Shown: in pieces, positions 8,691 to 14,589 of the stretch
Numbering within the stretch: the stretch's first letter is position 1
Layout: each line of letters begins with the position of its first letter
From: Clostridia bacterium
GTDB lineage: Bacteria; Bacillota_A; Clostridia; Oscillospirales; Acutalibacteraceae
Length of the DNA stretch: 14,589 bases
Assembly (NCBI GenBank): GCA_024699005.1
Contig: JAILQN010000040.1
Span: 1 to 14,589 of the forward strand
Direction: 5' to 3'
Program-made: the position numbers and the translations under genes
The notes under the pieces: model-generated
Told to the model about the DNA's origin: nothing
The model's database searches: none
What the model saw: the letters and a program-made list of their open reading frames with translations, nothing else

Positions 8691-8719
8691 AGTATACAAC
8701 AATTTGCAGATAATTGCAA
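8691..8719 (-). promoter_or_regulatory. Probable promoter of the four-transferase operon
   Basis: On the minus strand TTGCAA (8714-8719) and TATACT (8691-8696) are 17 bases apart, matching the -35 at 4 of 6 and the -10 at 5 of 6 positions. The start point would fall near 8684, giving a very short leader (about 11 bases) that still holds the GGTGAG site before ATG 8673. The short leader makes this less certain than the opposing promoter. Confidence 0.45.
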
Positions 8720-8733
8720 TATATGTTTTACAC

Positions 8734-8762
8734 TTGACAATGTCGGAACAATTCATTAAAAT
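8734..8762 (+). promoter_or_regulatory. Strong sigma-A-like promoter of the amino-sugar/GT2 operon
   Basis: A perfect TTGACA (8734-8739) is followed after 17 bases by TAAAAT (8757-8762), which matches 5 of 6 consensus bases. Transcription would start near 8769, about 35 bases before ATG 8804. Its -35 box lies 14 bases from the -35 of the opposing promoter, so the two are back to back and could be co-regulated. Confidence 0.65.
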
Positions 8763-8803
8763 TACAAACGTATCATTATTGTAGATTATTGTTTGAGAGA
8801 GAC

Positions 8804-9763
8804 ATGCAAAACACACTTTATATCGTGATCCCCTGCTATAACGAAGGAGAATCACTCAGAACCACCGCTTTCGCGGTAAGAGATAAACTGCGCGGTTTTA
8901 TCTCGTCCGGCGATGTGAACGAAAAAAGCCGTATCATGTTTGTGAACGACGGCTCGTCAGACTGCACGTGGGAAGTCATCAAAGGCCTTGCTTCAGGCGA
9001 CAGCATCTTTACCGGAATATCACTCGCCGGCAACAGCGGCGAGGATCTTGCCTATTTTGCGGGGATAGAGGAAGCGGCAAAGCATGCCGATATCATCATC
9101 ACAAAAGACTCCGATCTTCAGGACGATATTAACGCCATGGACAAAATGCTCGCCGAATACAAAAACGGCGCCGAGATAGTCTTCGGAGTCAGGGAGTCGC
9201 GCAAAAACGAGAGGTTGTTCACACGCCTGACATCCGGCGGTTTCTATAAGATCATGACGACTGCAGGCGCCCGGGTCATTCCACAGCACTCGCATTTCCG
9301 CCTTATGAGCAGGCGCGCGGCGCTGGCGCTCTGCGCGACCAAGGAAGCCCGGCCTTTCCTTCCTGCGCTCGCCCCGGGACTGGGATTCAAAAGCGCGGTC
9401 GTTTATCACAAGCGCACCGCGAACGAACAAAGACCTTCACACTATAATCTTAAAAGGCTGTTTGCTCTTGCGTTCGGAGCGATAATCGGATACACCTCTG
9501 CGCCGGTAAAGCTTATCGGGGCTCTGTCGCTGCTGTCTTTTCTTACGGCGATCTGCGGCTTCATATACCTTATCGTAAAGGCATGCTCCGGCACGTTTTC
9601 ACAGACGACGCTGCTGTTTTCATGCATATGGCTTGCCCTTGCCATAACGCTTTTTGCCCTGCGGATAATCGGGGAGTATATACTTCGCGTTTCGGCAGAC
9701 GTCAGGGGGAGACCGCGTTTTATTATCGGTGAGAATCTGGCGGAGGATAACAACGATATATGA
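8804..9763 (+). CDS. GT2 polyprenyl-phosphate glycosyltransferase (GtrB/ArnC/DPMS-like, 319 aa)
   Basis: Predicted to transfer a sugar from a nucleotide sugar to polyprenyl phosphate on the inner membrane face. The N-terminal GT-A domain has IPCYNE (9-14), VNDGSSD (47-53) and the metal-binding DSD in KDSDLQDD (D102, D104). HSHFRLMSRRA (162-172) matches the conserved segment of this subfamily. Two C-terminal membrane helices (about 237-259 and 268-293) match the GtrB topology. The segment that usually reads SRNFGKE is LAGNSGED here, so the Arg is missing. I chose ATG 8804 over an upstream in-frame TTG (8789) because the product then starts directly at the GT2 strand and GAGAGA lies just before it. 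The stop overlaps the aminotransferase start as ATGA, which strongly suggests that the amino sugar made next door is its donor substrate. That substrate choice is inference. Confidence 0.88.
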   Translation: MQNTLYIVIPCYNEGESLRTTAFAVRDKLRGFISSGDVNEKSRIMFVNDGSSDCTWEVIKGLASGDSIFTGISLAGNSGEDLAYFAGIEEAAKHADIIITKDSDLQDDINAMDKMLAEYKNGAEIVFGVRESRKNERLFTRLTSGGFYKIMTTAGARVIPQHSHFRLMSRRAALALCATKEARPFLPALAPGLGFKSAVVYHKRTANEQRPSHYNLKRLFALAFGAIIGYTSAPVKLIGALSLLSFLTAICGFIYLIVKACSGTFSQTTLLFSCIWLALAITLFALRIIGEYILRVSADVRGRPRFIIGENLAEDNNDI

Positions 9764-10848
9764 TTATACCAAGCGATCTTAAAAAGCTTTATGCTCCAAT
9801 AGCGGACGAATATACAGAAGCTTTCCGGCAGACGCTTCTGAACGGCAGGTTTATAGGCGGAGAACCTCTCGAAGATTTTGAAAAAATCGTTGCGCACTTT
9901 CTCGGTGCGAAATATGCTGTCGGCTGCGCGAGCGGCACCGCGGCGCTCCGTCTGGCGCTTTCCGCATGCGGCATCGGAAAAGGCGACGAAGTGATAACGG
10001 TCGCAAACACCTATTACGCCACCGCAAGGGCGATCACAGACGCCGGCGCGGAACCCGTTTTCTGCGACGTGACAGAGGAAGGCCTTATCGACTGCAGTAA
10101 AGCGGAATCTTTGATCACACCAAAAACAAAAGCGATCCTGCCCGTTCATCTGTACGGCGCCTGCGCCGATCTTGACGCGCTGCGAGGCATCTGCAAAAGG
10201 CACTCCCTGGCTCTTGTAGAAGACTGCGCCCATGCATTCGGCAGCAAATATAACGGCAAGATGATAGGTTCCGGCTCCCTTGCCGCCTGTTTCAGTCTTT
10301 ATCCCACCAAAAATCTCGGGGCGTTCGGAGACGGCGGTTTTATAGCGACCGATTCGCAGGTAATAGCCGACGCAGCCGGACGCCTTCGATATTTCGCCGT
10401 GGACAGCGAGAGAAACGAATTTGATCCCGACGCGATACACGGAAGGCTCGACACGGTCCAGGCTGCGCTGTGCAGCGTTTCTCTCAGACACGTCGACGAA
10501 TGGATAGAAAAAAAACGCCGGAACGCCGACGAATACATTAAAGCTTTCAAGGGCAGAGTGCCTTATATCACTTCGCTCGAACAGAAAGGCGCAGCTCCGT
10601 ATCTGTTTCCTGTGCTTACAGAGGACCAGGATGATTTCATCGGTTTTATGCAGCAGAAAGGCGTTCTGTGTCTTTCGCATTACAGACCGGAACTGCACAA
10701 AATGAAGGAGCTTACAGGGCGGGATTATTCGCTTCCCGTCACGGAAAAACTGAACAAAAGCGTTGTCAGCATACCCGTCTCCCAGACGGTCACCGAAGAA
10801 GAGATCCGATACATAATCGAACAGACCCTTGCTTATTATGGATATTAA
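9760..10848 (+). CDS. DegT/DnrJ/EryC1/StrS-family PLP sugar aminotransferase (FdtB/QdtB-like, 362 aa)
   Basis: A PLP-dependent aminotransferase that converts a keto group on a nucleotide-linked sugar into an amine, usually with glutamate as donor. Visible landmarks are the phosphate-binding ASGTAAL (57-63), VEDCAHAFG (153-161) with D155 contacting the pyridine nitrogen, and the catalytic lysine K184 in SLYPTKNLGAFGDGG. Length is normal for the family. The next gene is a dTDP-sugar 3,4-ketoisomerase and overlaps its end by 11 bases. This makes the product most likely a dTDP-3-amino-3,6-dideoxyhexose (Fuc3N or Qui3N type) rather than a 4-amino sugar; the assignment rests on context. GGAGG lies about 12 bases before the ATG, within the end of the GT2 gene. 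Family assignment is very secure, exact substrate less so. Confidence 0.92.
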   Translation: MIIPSDLKKLYAPIADEYTEAFRQTLLNGRFIGGEPLEDFEKIVAHFLGAKYAVGCASGTAALRLALSACGIGKGDEVITVANTYYATARAITDAGAEPVFCDVTEEGLIDCSKAESLITPKTKAILPVHLYGACADLDALRGICKRHSLALVEDCAHAFGSKYNGKMIGSGSLAACFSLYPTKNLGAFGDGGFIATDSQVIADAAGRLRYFAVDSERNEFDPDAIHGRLDTVQAALCSVSLRHVDEWIEKKRRNADEYIKAFKGRVPYITSLEQKGAAPYLFPVLTEDQDDFIGFMQQKGVLCLSHYRPELHKMKELTGRDYSLPVTEKLNKSVVSIPVSQTVTEEEIRYIIEQTLAYYGY

Positions 10849-11233
10849 AAAGCTTCGCTTCAGACAGAATACCGACCCCCGGGGCAGTCTTGTCGCCCTG
10901 GAGGCCGGTTCGGATATTCCTTTTGAAATAAAACGCGTTTTTTTTATCTATAATGCTGATGAGGATGCAGTCAGAGGCTCCCACGCCCACGGAAAAATGC
11001 GGGAAGTGATAATCTGCCTCAGGGGGAGCTGCGCCCTGACAGTCGATGACGGACACGAAAGGCAGACCGTCACGCTTGACAGATCCGATGAAGGCATATA
11101 CCTGCCCGCAAATATATGGCGGGAGATACATGATTTTTCTCCGGACGCTCTTCTGCTGGCGCTCGCTTCCGAGCATTACGATCCGGATGATTACATCCGG
11201 GATTACTGCGAATTCTTAAAAGCAGTCACATAG
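10838..11233 (+). CDS. fdtA: dTDP-4-keto-6-deoxyhexose 3,4-ketoisomerase (FdtA/QdtA-like cupin, 131 aa)
   Basis: Moves the keto group of dTDP-4-keto-6-deoxyglucose from C4 to C3, supplying the 3-keto substrate of the adjacent aminotransferase. The single jelly-roll domain has the family signature RGSHAH at 46-51, giving H49 and H51, the positions of the two active-site histidines described in FdtA. The C-terminal SEHYDPDDYIRDY is also typical. I chose ATG 10838 because it gives MDIKKLRFRQNTDPRG, the usual N-terminus, rather than a TTG three codons earlier. The start lies inside the end of the aminotransferase gene. The gluco (QdtA) or galacto (FdtA) outcome cannot be decided by eye, so the symbol denotes the family. 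Its last 31 bases overlap the end of rmlB on the opposite strand. Confidence 0.9.
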   Translation: MDIKKLRFRQNTDPRGSLVALEAGSDIPFEIKRVFFIYNADEDAVRGSHAHGKMREVIICLRGSCALTVDDGHERQTVTLDRSDEGIYLPANIWREIHDFSPDALLLALASEHYDPDDYIRDYCEFLKAVT

Positions 11234-12168
11234 AGGTCTATGGTTTTCGGGAGTCCTTCTTTGAATCCCGTTTTCGGTTCCCAGCCCAGTTCCCGCCTTA
11301 TTTTTGAGGCGTCTATCGCATAACGCAGGTCGTGCCCCTTCCTGTCGGCGACAAAGGTGATCAGACTCTCGGGCTTTTTAAGATAATTACAGATAAACCT
11401 TACGATATCGATATTCCTCTGTTCATTGCCGCCGCCGACGTTATATACCTCACCCGGTCTGCCGCGGCGGATAATCGCGTCGATCGCGGAGCAGTGATCC
11501 TCCACATAAAGCCAGTCCCTGACGTTAAGCCCTTGCCCGTAAACGGGCAGGGGTTTATTGTTAAGGGCATTCCGGATCATATGCGGGATAAGCTTTTCGG
11601 TGTGCTGATTGGGACCGTAGTTATTGGAACAGCGGCTCACCGTAACGGGCAGACCGTAAGTCCTGAAATAAGCGCCTACAAGCAAATCGGCGGCAGCCTT
11701 TGAAGCGCTGTAGGGGCTGGACGGCTGTATCTGCGATTTCTCTGTAAAAGCAAGGTCCGGTCTGTCCAGCGGCAGGTCGCCGTATACCTCGTCCGTGCTG
11801 ACCTGATGGAATCTTCCGACGTTATATTTCAGGCAGGCGTCCATCAGAACGGATACTCCGGTTATGCCGGTTTTAAGGAATATTTCCGGTGAATGGATGG
11901 AACGGTCCACATGACTTTCCGCGGCGAAATTGACTACGATATCCGGTTTTTCCGCTTCAAAAAGCGCGTAAACGCCCTCCCTGTCGCAGATATCCAGTTT
12001 CGCAAACCCGAAACCCGGTTTATCGAGTACATGTTCAAGATAAGACATATTCGCGGCGTAGGTCAGGCAATCAAGGCAGACGATCCTGTCCTCCGGATGG
12101 TTTTTTACTTCGAAATTTATAAAATTGCTGCCTATGAATCCGGCGCCGCCTGTTACTATGATAGTCAT
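11203..12168 (-). CDS. rmlB: dTDP-glucose 4,6-dehydratase (321 aa)
   Basis: Converts dTDP-glucose to dTDP-4-keto-6-deoxyglucose with a tightly bound NAD+, the common precursor of rhamnose and many amino-deoxy sugars. It is an extended short-chain dehydrogenase. GGAGFIG (7-13) binds NAD+, the active-site triad TDE is at 125-127 in VSTDEVYGDLP, and YSASK gives Y153 and K157. RCSNNYGPNQHTEKLIP and NVRDWLYVEDH are hallmarks of RmlB. ATG 12168 gives the standard MTIIVTGGAGFIG start and is preceded by AAAGGAA; longer upstream extensions have no such support. It lies 44 bases downstream of the glycosidase-like gene on the same strand, and converges on and overlaps the isomerase that would use its product. 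No rmlA, rmlC or rmlD is in the window. Confidence 0.95.
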   Translation of the reverse strand: MTIIVTGGAGFIGSNFINFEVKNHPEDRIVCLDCLTYAANMSYLEHVLDKPGFGFAKLDICDREGVYALFEAEKPDIVVNFAAESHVDRSIHSPEIFLKTGITGVSVLMDACLKYNVGRFHQVSTDEVYGDLPLDRPDLAFTEKSQIQPSSPYSASKAAADLLVGAYFRTYGLPVTVSRCSNNYGPNQHTEKLIPHMIRNALNNKPLPVYGQGLNVRDWLYVEDHCSAIDAIIRRGRPGEVYNVGGGNEQRNIDIVRFICNYLKKPESLITFVADRKGHDLRYAIDASKIRRELGWEPKTGFKEGLPKTIDLYVTAFKNSQ

Positions 12169-12212
12169 GTTTCCTTTGCCTTGTTCCTTCGCCGTATAAT
12201 TATTGTGCCGTT

Positions 12213-14414
12213 TTATTTTTGCCCGGTGACTGCCAGTTCGCATATCCTTACGCCGAGTACCGGTTCGGATATCTCCAGCCATGATCCTTTATCGTTCAGA
12301 CAGCTGCCGGGGATCTTATAAATATGCGTCTCAAAACCCGGCGCGCCGTAAAGTCTGTCAAATTCCGGATCGGTCCTGCCGCCGTACTGAGGTCCGCAAT
12401 ATATGACGTGTCCGTTGACCGTTATTTTAAAGCTGTCGACCTTATCGCTGTACTGCGTCAGTATATTCAGCCGCAGCTCATGATCTGCCGACGGGTCAAG
12501 TCTCCCGATATCAAGCCTGAAATCAAAATGATCGTAGACCGCCGACATCCGCATGGGTATCAGACAATCGCGGAACCGCTCTCTGTCGCCCTGTATATCC
12601 ATGTAATAATACGGAGTTTGTTCTTCCAGCACGCCGGCAGCGTCTTTCCCCGCGAACGAAAGATAATACTCATAATCGAGCGAAGGGATAAGGAACTGCC
12701 CGTCGGGAGCATCGGACAAAACCGGATCTTCGTCAAGATGTCTGAGCAGCCACTGTCTGTCTGTCACGGGATTGTCGATCGTATCAAGGACTGCTCCCCT
12801 CTCCACACCGTCCGCGAGATAATGCGCGACGTCAAGCTGGATACCTATATAATTAAACAACATTTTCGCAGTTTTGTCAACACTGTGCCTGAGTTCTTTT
12901 ATTTCGGGTCCGTATTCCCTGTTAAGGCTTGTCCGGGCCTCCGCGTTATCTCCGGCTTTTATCAACGCATAAGCTTCATTTATCACGTTCAGGTCGGATA
13001 TCCTGCGAAGTCTTATGTATTTGTCGCACGCGGCTTTGAAGTACATAAGCGCAATCCGCCAGTTTCCGCCGAAATCGGTCCCGTCGGCTGTCTCCGCAGA
13101 AATAAACGTGAACGCGCTGTCTATATGATTATTTTCGACCGGATCGCCGTCCCAGGCCCGTTCCGTATCAAGGATAAAGCGGGCGTATTTCTCCGTTTTT
13201 CCGCGGGCGATAAAAGTCCGCGCGTATTCGCGGGCAAATTCAGGGAGATCCGCATCACCGGAATAATCGAGCGCGCCCCAGTACATCTTGTTGATATCGT
13301 CGTGCACTCCCTCGGAATAACTGACACTGCCTGTGCAATAGGGATCCACCTCTTTATGCAGTTCCCTGTAAAAGCTCATCCGGGGATTGCACGATTCCCG
13401 GGAAAGAGCGTTGGCAAGCGCGAAATGCCAGTTCGGAACGGGGTGTTCGCATCTTAAGTTATGGGTGATATCCGGGTAAAACCTTATCGGGTAACGCTCC
13501 GGCAGCAGCTCCCGCAGAAGCTCTGTGGGGTAAGCCCAGTTGGGACCGGTCACCACGCCGTCTATCTCTTCCGGGCATTTGTTCATTTCCCTCATAAAGG
13601 TTTCCGCCCACTCTCCGAAAGGTCCATCGGGCGACTGCGCGGAGGGACAGACTTTCGCTTCGGGATGGATACTTTTAAGTATCCGCGAGTATTTTTTTGT
13701 TCTTTCAACGAACTCACGGGCGGGAAGCCTGCCCGGATCGCCCCCCGGCGGGAAATAGTAATTCAGCCTTCTGACCGAACGGAAGATCTTTTCATGACTT
13801 GCCTCGCCGTCGTCCGCAGATTCGCCGTCATAGTTCGGATACCAGAGCGACAGATCGATATCGTATTCTTCGCATATACCGGAGAGTCCGGCAAGAAGCT
13901 CTTCCTGAGAATATTTCATCAAAGCGTTCCTGTTCTGCGGAACGTCGATATATATCGTGTCCTCGACCGTGTTCGCGCCGAACAGCATTATATCTTCGAT
14001 ATATTCGCGATAATTGTCAAGGCTCCAGGCGTCGTAGGTATTCGGCAGGGTCCGGTAACCGAGCTGATGCCCGCGCACCTCCTTGTGCGGACTGTAATCG
14101 CCGGCAATTTCGCAAACAAGTTCCGCTCCGCCGGCAGTCCTTTCCAGCGACCTGAGCAGCATCCCGGAGGCATATATAAGTCCGCGCACGCCGTTTGCTT
14201 TCATTATCAGTCTGCCGCCGTCGGACACGATGCGGAAGCCGTCTTTATTGTCCGTATAATCATCGCGTTCAAGGATGATATACGCGGTTTCACGGTTCTC
14301 AGCAGTCTGAACTTTGACATCAAAATTGCGTCTCAGCCTGCGTTCGAGCAAAGCCAGAGCCATCTTCGCGCACCCTTCCGCTGCATAAAAAACCGTGCAG
14401 TTGTTTATGAACAT
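12213..14414 (-). CDS. Putative cytoplasmic glycoside hydrolase, GH20/GH67-like N-domain plus barrel (733 aa)
   Basis: No signal peptide or membrane segment, so probably cytoplasmic. Residues ~1-105 look like the small alpha/beta domain that precedes the barrel in GH20, GH67 and GH84 relatives (GFRIVSDGGRLIMKANGVRG). The barrel appears to start at EVRGHQLGYR (112-121). It includes SLWYPNYDGE (189-198), PPGGDPG (222-228), DGVVTGPNWAYP (285-296) and SVSYSEGVHDDINK (363-376), where E368, D372 and D373 are candidate active-site acids. A helical stretch follows, then a C-terminal beta-rich domain from about residue 600. ATG 14414 is chosen over ATGs at 14432 and 14429 because AGGAG lies 7-8 bases before it. 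I cannot name substrate or GH family. It is the promoter-proximal gene of the unit that also carries rmlB, with overlapping promoters and a palindrome just upstream. Confidence 0.65.
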   Translation of the reverse strand: MFINNCTVFYAAEGCAKMALALLERRLRRNFDVKVQTAENRETAYIILERDDYTDNKDGFRIVSDGGRLIMKANGVRGLIYASGMLLRSLERTAGGAELVCEIAGDYSPHKEVRGHQLGYRTLPNTYDAWSLDNYREYIEDIMLFGANTVEDTIYIDVPQNRNALMKYSQEELLAGLSGICEEYDIDLSLWYPNYDGESADDGEASHEKIFRSVRRLNYYFPPGGDPGRLPAREFVERTKKYSRILKSIHPEAKVCPSAQSPDGPFGEWAETFMREMNKCPEEIDGVVTGPNWAYPTELLRELLPERYPIRFYPDITHNLRCEHPVPNWHFALANALSRESCNPRMSFYRELHKEVDPYCTGSVSYSEGVHDDINKMYWGALDYSGDADLPEFAREYARTFIARGKTEKYARFILDTERAWDGDPVENNHIDSAFTFISAETADGTDFGGNWRIALMYFKAACDKYIRLRRISDLNVINEAYALIKAGDNAEARTSLNREYGPEIKELRHSVDKTAKMLFNYIGIQLDVAHYLADGVERGAVLDTIDNPVTDRQWLLRHLDEDPVLSDAPDGQFLIPSLDYEYYLSFAGKDAAGVLEEQTPYYYMDIQGDRERFRDCLIPMRMSAVYDHFDFRLDIGRLDPSADHELRLNILTQYSDKVDSFKITVNGHVIYCGPQYGGRTDPEFDRLYGAPGFETHIYKIPGSCLNDKGSWLEISEPVLGVRICELAVTGQK

Positions 14415-14441
14415 ACTTACACTCCTCATCATTATTTCAAA

Positions 14442-14464
14442 TTTGTTAAAAAAAATTTAACAAA
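14442..14464. promoter_or_regulatory. Perfect 9-bp inverted repeat, possible operator
   Basis: TTTGTTAAA (14442-14450), a five-A spacer (14451-14455) and TTTAACAAA (14456-14464) form a perfect palindrome. It sits 4 bases upstream of the -35 box of the rightward promoter. It also lies about 6 to 28 bases into the leftward transcript, just before the glycosidase-like gene. That is a good place for a repressor of the leftward unit and a possible activator of the rightward gene. The regulator is not in the window. Confidence 0.55.
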
Positions 14465-14468
14465 GGTC

Positions 14469-14497
14469 TTGATTTAAGTATAACTTGCGTGTATAAT
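14469..14497 (+). promoter_or_regulatory. Promoter of the secreted-protein gene
   Basis: TTGATT (14469-14474), a 17-base spacer and a perfect TATAAT (14492-14497). The start point would be near 14504, leaving a leader of about 30 bases that carries AAAGGAG (14521-14527) before ATG 14536. It overlaps the leftward promoter over most of its length. Confidence 0.7.
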
Positions 14498-14505
14498 TAA
14501 GTCAA
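14477..14505 (-). promoter_or_regulatory. Promoter of the glycosidase-like gene/rmlB unit
   Basis: On the minus strand TTGACT (14500-14505) and TATACT (14477-14482) are 17 bases apart, each matching 5 of 6 consensus bases. The start point near 14470 puts the palindrome at 14442-14464 in the initially transcribed region. Because this promoter and the rightward one share 14477-14497, one polymerase should exclude the other. Confidence 0.6.
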
Positions 14506-14535
14506 ATAAAAAATCCGAGAAAAGGAGTTAATACA

Positions 14536-14589
14536 ATGAAAAAGGTCATTTCAGTATTGCTTGCAGTACTTGTGCTCTTATCGATTATG
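14536..14589 (+). CDS. Secreted protein, N-terminal signal peptide only (runs off the window)
   Basis: Only 18 codons are visible: MKKVISVLLAVLVLLSIM, a lysine-rich start followed by a hydrophobic core, as in a Sec signal peptide or lipoprotein leader. No lipobox cysteine is reached before the window ends. AAAGGAG lies 8 bases before the ATG and a strong promoter lies at 14469-14497. In this setting, divergent from a glycosidase-like gene, a sugar-binding protein or secreted hydrolase is plausible but cannot be shown. Confidence 0.75.
   Translation, partial: MKKVISVLLAVLVLLSIM

Noticed and set aside
8704..8744. Operators in the divergent intergenic region (TTGCA-N6-TGCAA and GACAATGTC)
   Set aside because: Both are only 4-5 base half-sites in AT-rich promoter DNA and partly coincide with the -35 boxes; chance is likely.
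9442..10698. 418-codon open frame on the minus strand
   Set aside because: It lies opposite the GT2 and aminotransferase genes, both of which have full family motifs. Its own translation shows no recognisable domain and it has no ribosome binding site.
12169..12282. N-terminal extension of rmlB upstream of ATG 12168
   Set aside because: RmlB proteins start directly at the first beta strand (MTIIVTGGAGFIG), AAAGGAA precedes that ATG, and the extension would overlap the end of the upstream gene.
14443..14463. Rex (redox repressor) operator
   Set aside because: The half-sites TTGTTAA and TTAACAA match the clostridial Rex half-sites, but the gap here is 7 bases rather than the usual 4, so the half-sites would be out of register. 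Kept only as an unassigned palindrome.
13461..14477. 338-codon open frame on the plus strand
   Set aside because: Antisense shadow of the glycosidase-like gene; it runs through that gene's promoter region and shows no domain.
1..14589. CRISPR arrays, insertion sequences, tRNA or rRNA genes
   Set aside because: No regularly spaced short repeats, transposase-like reading frames, terminal inverted repeats or tRNA-like cloverleaf sequences were found. The only large repeats are the paralogous genes themselves.

Overview
The window reads as a dense stretch of chromosome from a Gram-positive-like anaerobe, most likely an uncultured Clostridia member (Bacillota). This rests on strong AGGAGG-type ribosome binding sites, sigma-A-like promoters in AT-rich gaps, moderately GC-balanced coding DNA, and clostridial-looking surface-polysaccharide genes. 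It is an inference; there is no rRNA or phylogenetic marker beyond the first 72 codons of gpmI.

Layout. (1) 1-216, minus: the 5' part of gpmI (cofactor-independent phosphoglycerate mutase), with its own promoter at 245-273. (2) 366-8673, minus: one tightly packed five-gene unit, transcribed from right to left. It encodes four paralogous ~615-625-residue multi-membrane-span proteins that look like GT-C-type glycosyltransferases, then a radical SAM protein whose frame is broken by a one-base indel near 1083-1086. (3) 8674-8803: a divergent intergenic region with two back-to-back promoters. (4) 8804-11233, plus: a three-gene unit with overlapping ends. It encodes a GtrB/ArnC/DPMS-like GT2 polyprenyl-phosphate glycosyltransferase, a DegT-type PLP aminotransferase, and an FdtA/QdtA-type dTDP-sugar 3,4-ketoisomerase. 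(5) 11203-14414, minus: rmlB (dTDP-glucose 4,6-dehydratase) preceded in the same unit by a large cytoplasmic GH20/GH67-like putative glycoside hydrolase. The rmlB tail overlaps the isomerase tail convergently. (6) 14415-14589: overlapping, interleaved divergent promoters, a perfect 9-bp inverted repeat, and the first 18 codons of a secreted protein on the plus strand.

How it may work together (inference). RmlB would make dTDP-4-keto-6-deoxy-glucose. The isomerase would move the keto group to C3, and the aminotransferase would give a dTDP-3-amino-3,6-dideoxyhexose (Fuc3N or Qui3N type). The GT2 enzyme, translationally coupled to these two, would load the amino sugar onto a polyprenyl phosphate. 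The divergent GT-C proteins would then use the lipid-linked sugar outside the membrane. This copies the logic of the Gram-negative ArnB-ArnC-ArnT aminoarabinose pathway, with a 3-amino sugar and four tandem transferases. No N-acetyl- or formyltransferase and no rmlA is present, so whether the amine stays free and cationic is open.
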